Of a stretch of 64,000 bases of DNA, positions 59,420-64,000 are shown in pieces (position 1 is the stretch's first letter; the number at the start of each line of letters is the position of its first letter). Position numbers and translations under genes: made by a program. The DNA is from Chloroflexota bacterium (GTDB taxonomy: Bacteria > Chloroflexota > Anaerolineae > Aggregatilineales > Phototrophicaceae). Below the pieces are notes generated by a model. That model did no database searches and was not told the origin of the DNA. It was given only the letters and a program-made list of their open reading frames with translations. The stretch spans positions 620,001 through 684,000 of the forward strand of contig JAIUNI010000002.1 of the NCBI GenBank assembly GCA_020161935.1, given 5' to 3'.

Positions 59420-61669
59420 TCAGTTTTGCAGGTAGGCGCTGGTGAGCGACTGCTTGGCGTTCGAGAGGTCAGCGGGTGTGCCTTCGAACATCACCTGACC
59501 GCCTTTCGTGCCGCCTTCCGGCCCCATGTCGATAATCCAATCGGCGTTTTTGATGACATCTAAGTTATGCTCGATGACGATGACCGTGTTACCGGTGTCC
59601 ACGAGGCGATCCATAATGGCGAGCAGGTGGCTGATGTCCGACATATGCAAGCCGGTGGTCGGCTCGTCCATCACGTAGATGCTGCCCTTCTTGTGCAACT
59701 CGCTGGCGAGCTTGATGCGCTGGCACTCGCCGCCGGAGAGGGTACTCAGCGGCTGACCGAGCTTGAGGTAGTTCAAGCCGACATCGCTCATCGCTTGCAG
59801 TTTCTTGGTCACTTCTTTGATCTCGAAGTATTCGAGCGCCTGCTCGACGGTCATCTCCAGCACTTCGGTGATCGACTTGCCGTTGAGCTTATATTCCAGC
59901 ACTTCGTCTTTAAAGCGTTTGCCGCCGCAGATTTCGCAGGGGCTTTTGACACTATCGAATGGGCCGAGGTCGGTATACACCACGCCCAACCCCTGACAGT
60001 TTTCACACGCGCCTTTGGAGTTGAAGCTGAACAGTGAGGCGCTCACCCCATTTTCGGTGGCGAAGGCTTTGCGTACCTCGTCCATGATGCCGGTGTAGGT
60101 GGCAGGGTTCGAGCGGCTGTTTGCACCGACCGGTGATTGGTCGATGACAATCGCTTCGGCGTGCTGGGCGAGGAACACCTGATTAATCAGTGAGCTTTTG
60201 CCCGAACCTGCCACACCTGTGACGACCGTTAGCACACCTTTGGGGACGTTGACGCTGACGTTTCGCAGATTGTTGACCTTCGCCTTCGTGATCGCCAGTT
60301 CGCCTTTATGGGGGCGGAACTTGGACTTAATGGGCATCGTGCGCTTCATGTGGGTACCGGTGAGGGTATCCGCCTTGAGCAGCCCATCATAGCTGCCTTC
60401 ATAGACAATCGTGCCGCCGCCGCTGCCCGCCTTCGGGCCGACATCGACAATGTGGTCAGCCACCTTGATGACATCGGGATCATGCTCAACGACAATGACG
60501 GTGTTGCCCTTGTCACGCAGCTTTTGCAGCAGGTCGTTCATGCGGTGGACATCGCGGGGGTGAAGACCGATACTTGGCTCATCAAAGATGTACATCACGT
60601 CCACGAGGCTGCCGCTGAGATGCTTGACAATTTTGACACGCTGCGACTCGCCGCCGGAGAGGGTATCGGTCGGACGGTCAAGGCTGAGGTACTCAAGGCC
60701 GATGTCGATGAGATGCCCCAGCCGTTCAGTCAGGGCAGTGACCAGCGGAGCGGCGTTCTTGTCGCTGATGTTGGCGATCACATGAATGAGTTCACCGACT
60801 TCCATCGACGCGAGTTGGGCGATGTTGTAGCCGTCGATCTTGCAGCTCAAGGCGGCCTGACTGAGGCGGGCACCGTGGCAAAGGGGACAGGGGCCAAGTG
60901 TGAGATACGGTTCAATCTGCTTTTGGGTGCGCTCGGACATGGTTTTGAGGTCGCGGGTGATGTACTTGCGGGTAAATTTGTCGATGATACCTTCGTAGGT
61001 CAGGTTGAAGTCTTTACCCGCCATCTGGGTTTTGACCTTATAGGGTTCGCTGTGGAGGAGGAGGCGCATCTCCTCATCGGTGAAATCTTCCAGCTTTTTG
61101 TCGCCATCAAAAAAGCCGGTTTGCATAATCAGGTTGCCATCCCATTTGTCGATGGCAAATTCGGGGAACAGAATTGCCCCTTCTTTCAGCGACTTGGAGG
61201 TGTCCATAAACAAGTCCATATTCACGCCAATCTTGCGACCCAGCCCGTTACATTCGGGGCACATGCCCTGTGGATCATTGAACGAGAAAATATTGGAATA
61301 ACCGACGAACGGCTGCCCCACGCGGGAGAACAGCAGCCGCAGCGCCGAGTAAATATCGGTGATCGTCCCCATTGTGGAGTGCGAACCGCCGCCCATGCGC
61401 TTCTGGTCAACCACGACCGCCATGCTCAGGTTCTCGATGGCATCCGCGTCCGGTTGGGAGTAGCGCGGGAGGAAGTTGCGGACGAACAGGCTGAAGTTTT
61501 CGTTCAGCAGGCGCTGGGCTTCGGTGGCGATAGTGTCGAACACAATCGACGACTTACCGGAACCGGAGACACCCGTAAAGATGGTGATCTGCCGTTTGGG
61601 AATACGCAGCGACACATTCTTGAGGTTATTTTCACGGGCATGACGGATTTCAATATATTCTTGGGCCAC
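59420..61669 (-). CDS. Short UvrA paralogue (class III, UvrA2-like ATPase)
   Basis: A 749-residue double ABC ATPase of the UvrA type. First domain Walker A TGVSGSGKSS, signature LSGGESQRVK and Walker B YIFDEPSIGLH. Second domain Walker A TGVAGSGKSS, signature LSGGECQRIK, Walker B YVMDEPTTGLH. Zn Cys pairs: CPECNGLG, CPLCHGARL and CENCQGLG/CEICGGKRF. It is ~200 residues shorter than UvrA and lacks most of the UvrB-binding region. Such proteins protect against DNA-damaging drugs. GTG 61669 is chosen: AAGGAC is about seven bases before and the family start follows; the frame opens at 61717. Confidence 0.9.
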   Translation of the reverse strand: MAQEYIEIRHARENNLKNVSLRIPKRQITIFTGVSGSGKSSIVFDTIATEAQRLLNENFSLFVRNFLPRYSQPDADAIENLSMAVVVDQKRMGGGSHSTMGTITDIYSALRLLFSRVGQPFVGYSNIFSFNDPQGMCPECNGLGRKIGVNMDLFMDTSKSLKEGAILFPEFAIDKWDGNLIMQTGFFDGDKKLEDFTDEEMRLLLHSEPYKVKTQMAGKDFNLTYEGIIDKFTRKYITRDLKTMSERTQKQIEPYLTLGPCPLCHGARLSQAALSCKIDGYNIAQLASMEVGELIHVIANISDKNAAPLVTALTERLGHLIDIGLEYLSLDRPTDTLSGGESQRVKIVKHLSGSLVDVMYIFDEPSIGLHPRDVHRMNDLLQKLRDKGNTVIVVEHDPDVIKVADHIVDVGPKAGSGGGTIVYEGSYDGLLKADTLTGTHMKRTMPIKSKFRPHKGELAITKAKVNNLRNVSVNVPKGVLTVVTGVAGSGKSSLINQVFLAQHAEAIVIDQSPVGANSRSNPATYTGIMDEVRKAFATENGVSASLFSFNSKGACENCQGLGVVYTDLGPFDSVKSPCEICGGKRFKDEVLEYKLNGKSITEVLEMTVEQALEYFEIKEVTKKLQAMSDVGLNYLKLGQPLSTLSGGECQRIKLASELHKKGSIYVMDEPTTGLHMSDISHLLAIMDRLVDTGNTVIVIEHNLDVIKNADWIIDMGPEGGTKGGQVMFEGTPADLSNAKQSLTSAYLQN

Positions 61670-62020
61670 AGTTCTGTCCTTTTGGCTATCCTCAAAGGGC
61701 GTACAACATGAAAGCACAAGCTGGAAGTGGCTTATGCCGGGCGTAAAACGATGCGTTCAACTTCAAATGGTGACTTCGGAAATAGATAGAATCGGAGATG
61801 CCCTGAATGGCGGCAACTGAAAGCGGTTCGCTGCCAGCGAAAACGTTTCCGCGCGGCAGGAGAAGTGAGGAACTGGTAAGCTAGATGGGTTCACTTATCG
61901 CCTCCTATAAACTTCTGCGACCCGCTATGGTACAAAACCGAAACCGATTATTCAAGACCGACTTAGAACGCATGGGCGGTTTTTACGCACCGCCATGCGC
62001 TCCTACACAGTAACGCTGCC
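61670..62020. other. Gap upstream of the UvrA-like gene
   Basis: About 350 bases with no supported gene. An inverted GGCGGT/ACCGCC with CTCCTACAC end is near 61,975-62,010, a loose member of the palindrome family. The rest has no clear feature. Confidence 0.5.
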
Positions 62021-62857
62021 TTAACTTAAGAAAGCCACCAGCGCCGGTGCCAGTGCTGACGGCGAAACGGCATGATCCTGCCCTTCGAGTACCTGATAGC
62101 GGATATTCGGGACATTAGCAGCCAGCACCTTCGCTCCATCGTGGAAGAAGGGTTCGCTGCTGCCGCCAACCAGCACCAAACCTTCACCCGTAAAGGCGTT
62201 CCAGCGACCAGCGGGCAGCGGATGACCAGCGAGGTATTCACGCACGATGCGACCGTCATACGCCAGCGTGTGCGCGACCGTTTCCATATCCGACCAAGCG
62301 GGCGGCTTCACATCATCAGCGTACATACCTTCCGGCGGCGGGGCGTTCCGCATCATATCGACAAATTCCTGCGGGATCAGGAGTGCCTGCATCATAAAGA
62401 TATTCACTGCATCACCCCGGCGGTTTTCAGCGGTCGCCTTGTCGAGCTGCTCGACGTAATCCACGGGCAGCGGCGGGCGGCTGCCGTCGATGATGAAAGG
62501 TGGTTCGTACATCGCCAGCTTCTTGACCTTGTTCGGGAACTGTGCGGCGGCTTCCAGCGCGAGGATTGCACCCGACGACACACCATAAAGATACGCCTCG
62601 CCACCTGCCGCGTCGATCAGCGCTTCGATGTCCTCGATCTCGCGTTCCGGCGCGTACGGTTTCGTGTCGGTGCTATCGCCGCGACCCCGGCGGTCGTAGT
62701 TGATGACGGTGAAGTGATCCATGAGCAGGTTGACGAAGCCGTCCTGCATCGAGCCAGAGCGTACACCCAGCGCACCAGTGACGAGGATCAGTGGGAAGCC
62801 TGTTCCAACCTGATCGTAGGCAATCGTCGTTCCATCTTTCGAAGTTCCAGTTTTCAT
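62021..62857 (-). CDS. Alpha/beta hydrolase, paralogue 2
   Basis: A 278-residue cytosolic hydrolase. 'MKTGTSKDGTTIAYDQVGTG' start, 'VINYDRRGRGDSTDTKPYAPEREIEDIEALI' signature, nucleophile Ser94 in YGVSSGAIL, Asp candidate downstream and His in 'LEGQDHAVSP'. AAGGATGAG before ATG. Same family as the genes at 56.7 and 62.9 kb. Fills a repeated hydrolase cluster with the AraC and UvrA-like genes. Confidence 0.85.
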   Translation of the reverse strand: MKTGTSKDGTTIAYDQVGTGFPLILVTGALGVRSGSMQDGFVNLLMDHFTVINYDRRGRGDSTDTKPYAPEREIEDIEALIDAAGGEAYLYGVSSGAILALEAAAQFPNKVKKLAMYEPPFIIDGSRPPLPVDYVEQLDKATAENRRGDAVNIFMMQALLIPQEFVDMMRNAPPPEGMYADDVKPPAWSDMETVAHTLAYDGRIVREYLAGHPLPAGRWNAFTGEGLVLVGGSSEPFFHDGAKVLAANVPNIRYQVLEGQDHAVSPSALAPALVAFLS

Positions 62858-62875
62858 GTCTCATCCTTATGGATA

Positions 62876-62901
62876 GTAGGGCGCGTTCAGCCACGCCCTA
62901 C
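62876..62901. repeat. GTAGGGCG/CGCCCTAC palindrome
   Basis: Perfect 8-bp stem (62876-62883 with 62894-62901) in the gap between two hydrolase paralogues. Same end pattern as the dispersed palindromes. Confidence 0.75.
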
Positions 62902-62948
62902 GCAATTTGCGGTGCTTGAAGCTGCTATTCAGTTGGGTTTATACGCGG

Positions 62949-63749
62949 TTAGCCCTTAAAGAACGCCACCAGTATGGGTGCAATCGCGTCCGGCTCGACC
63001 TCATGCACCTGCCCTTCGAGCGTGCGGCGCTGGGCGTTGGGGATGGCCTTCGCCAGCGCATCCGCCGTGGGAGCCATAAACGGATAGGGTGTTGCCCCGC
63101 CGTTCATGACCAGTGTAGGCGTAGTGAGCGTTGCAGCCTTCTCGACCGGAACGGCGGCTTCGTCACCGAGGGCAGCGGCATCATAGGCGAGGCTGGGAGC
63201 CACATCTTCAAACATGCCCCAGAACGGCATCTGGCGCATCCCTTCGAGATGTTCGGCGGGCATTCCGACTAGCATCATGAACAGGCCAACCGCGTCACCA
63301 CGCCGACCTTCGGCAAGCGTATCCGCCAATTCTTTGCGGTAATTTCTCCACGCCGCCCGCGCATCTGGATCGTCGTTATACGGCGGCTCATACAGCGCCA
63401 GTTTCCTGACCTTGCCGCCGAGCGCCAACGCCGCCTCGAACGCCAACCCCGCGCCGGAGGAAATGCCGGACAAGAAAGCCGAGCCACCCGCGAGGTCGAT
63501 GAGGGCTTCGATGTCCTCGATTTCGCGCTTCACATCGTACGGCAGCGTATCGGTGCTGTCGCCGCGCCCACGCCGGTCGTAGTGGTAGACGGTGAAGTTT
63601 TCGGTCAGCAGTGGATACACGGCGAGTTTGGAGGTATCCGACTCCATCGCCCGCTGCTCGAACGCGCCGCCCACGAGGACGAGCGCTGGCCCGCTGCCGG
63701 ATTTATCGAAAGCAATGCTTGTGCCGTCTTTTGAGATGACCTTTTCCAT
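62949..63749 (-). CDS. Alpha/beta hydrolase, paralogue 3
   Basis: A 266-residue cytosolic hydrolase. 'MEKVISKDGTSIAFDKSGSG' start, 'VYHYDRRGRGDSTDTLPYDVKREIEDIEALI' signature, nucleophile Ser97 in SGISSGAGL, His in 'LEGQVHEVEP'. AAGGA before ATG. The gap of ~90 bases to paralogue 2 holds a palindrome. Part of the local gene-duplication series. Confidence 0.85.
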   Translation of the reverse strand: MEKVISKDGTSIAFDKSGSGPALVLVGGAFEQRAMESDTSKLAVYPLLTENFTVYHYDRRGRGDSTDTLPYDVKREIEDIEALIDLAGGSAFLSGISSGAGLAFEAALALGGKVRKLALYEPPYNDDPDARAAWRNYRKELADTLAEGRRGDAVGLFMMLVGMPAEHLEGMRQMPFWGMFEDVAPSLAYDAAALGDEAAVPVEKAATLTTPTLVMNGGATPYPFMAPTADALAKAIPNAQRRTLEGQVHEVEPDAIAPILVAFFKG

Positions 63750-63780
63750 GTACCTATTCCTTTATGAGAAATATCGAGTG

Positions 63781-63999
63781 TTATGAGGCGCGGGTCATGG
63801 TAGATTCGTAGCCACCGCCGTTCGGGTAAACCCACGCACCGGCGTTCGTCTTGCCATCCGCACTCCACGCCCCTTTGTAGTAGGCGGGTGAACCTTTGTC
63901 GCCGCCCCAGATGGTCAGGGTGTCGTCGTCCACTTCGTAGGTGTATTCATAGGTTTCGCCGCCGCTGCCACAGTAACGGGATTTGATATTCTCACCGGG
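63781..63999 (-). CDS. C-terminal part of an unidentified protein (truncated by window edge)
   Basis: An open minus-strand frame enters from the window end and stops at TAA 63781-63783, giving 73 codons. The peptide is Gly/Tyr-rich: 'SRYCGSGGETYEYTYEVDDD', 'TLTIWGGDKGSPAYYKGAWS', 'TNAGAWVYPNGGGYESTMTR'. The strand pattern suggests a lipocalin- or DUF1579-like beta protein. It is upstream of the hydrolase on the same strand, 31 bases away, so may be co-transcribed. Identity is not certain. Confidence 0.6.
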   Translation of the reverse strand, partial: PGENIKSRYCGSGGETYEYTYEVDDDTLTIWGGDKGSPAYYKGAWSADGKTNAGAWVYPNGGGYESTMTRAS

Positions 64000-64000
64000 C

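Noticed and set aside
1..64000. tRNA, rRNA, riboswitch or prophage/IS genes
   Set aside because: I looked for cloverleaf-like T-arm words, transposase and integrase motifs and known riboswitch cores and saw none; a model-based search would be needed to exclude weak cases.

Overview
The window looks like a chromosome segment of an Anaerolineae-type Chloroflexota bacterium. Several secreted proteins have simple Sec signal peptides followed by Thr/Pro/Glu/Ala-rich stretches (ATPEATAEAS, TETPTPTP), intergenic gaps are full of small dispersed repeats, and the gene mix is one I associate with that group: sugar ABC importers, a RecQ with a phosphoribosyltransferase-like tail, MaeB malic enzyme, a soil-type P450 and clustered alpha/beta hydrolases. 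This assignment is by general resemblance, not by a marker gene. The base composition is moderately GC-rich except around 44.96-48.3 kb, which is visibly AT-richer. I see no rRNA, tRNA, CRISPR array, prophage or insertion sequence.

Layout. 0-10.6 kb: end of a sugar ABC permease gene, an MBL hydrolase, an Imm-5-like/DUF6273 pair, an iron-type binding protein, DUF4404 with an NB-ARC gene fragment next to it, RecQ, a PIN/AbrB toxin-antitoxin pair, a D-Ala-D-Ala-ligase-like ATP-grasp enzyme and a secreted beta-propeller. 10.6-22 kb: cytochrome P450, a 1.2 kb repeat-rich gap, a secreted esterase, secreted beta-domain proteins (one tandem duplication, one copy with an SH3b domain), an SDR, a GNAT and MaeB. 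22.2-38.7 kb: a complete sugar-acid catabolic locus (below). 39-44.2 kb: DinB protein, ABC exporter, FGGY kinase, flavin monooxygenase-like protein. 44.3-48.3 kb: second repeat-rich gap, then an AT-rich epimerase/glycosyltransferase pair. 48.4-54.6 kb: IlvD, RidA, a soluble multi-PAS histidine kinase with two receiver-only response regulators, small proteins. 54.8-64 kb: small enzymes, four alpha/beta hydrolases, an AraC regulator and a short UvrA paralogue.

The strongest functional story is 22,248-38,738. Eleven minus-strand genes, many overlapping by ATGA, encode a periplasmic sugar-binding protein, two RbsC-type permeases, a double ABC ATPase, a RuBisCO-like protein (OiaX type), a DUF1537 kinase (OiaK type), an ApnO-type dehydrogenase, a DUF6786 protein, an OiaC-type TIM-barrel decarboxylase, an ApnL-type lactonase and an ApsD-type dehydrogenase. 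This matches, step by step, the known D-apiose/D-apionate pathway from uptake to 3-phosphoglycerate plus glycolate, with OiaC as a second exit to L-erythrulose. An FCD-family GntR regulator and a divergent, signal-peptide-less glycoside hydrolase complete the locus. Matching ATTGTATACA-type operator candidates lie in front of both the transporter operon and the GntR/hydrolase divergent promoter. The hydrolase is a candidate for a new intracellular apioside-cleaving enzyme.

Two kinds of non-coding structure recur. One is a composite repeat block of roughly 0.65-0.95 kb present in inverted orientation at 12.25-13.2 and 44.31-44.96 kb. The other is a family of short palindromes with constant GTAGG/CCTAC ends and stems whose two arms change together, sometimes as head-to-head doublets.
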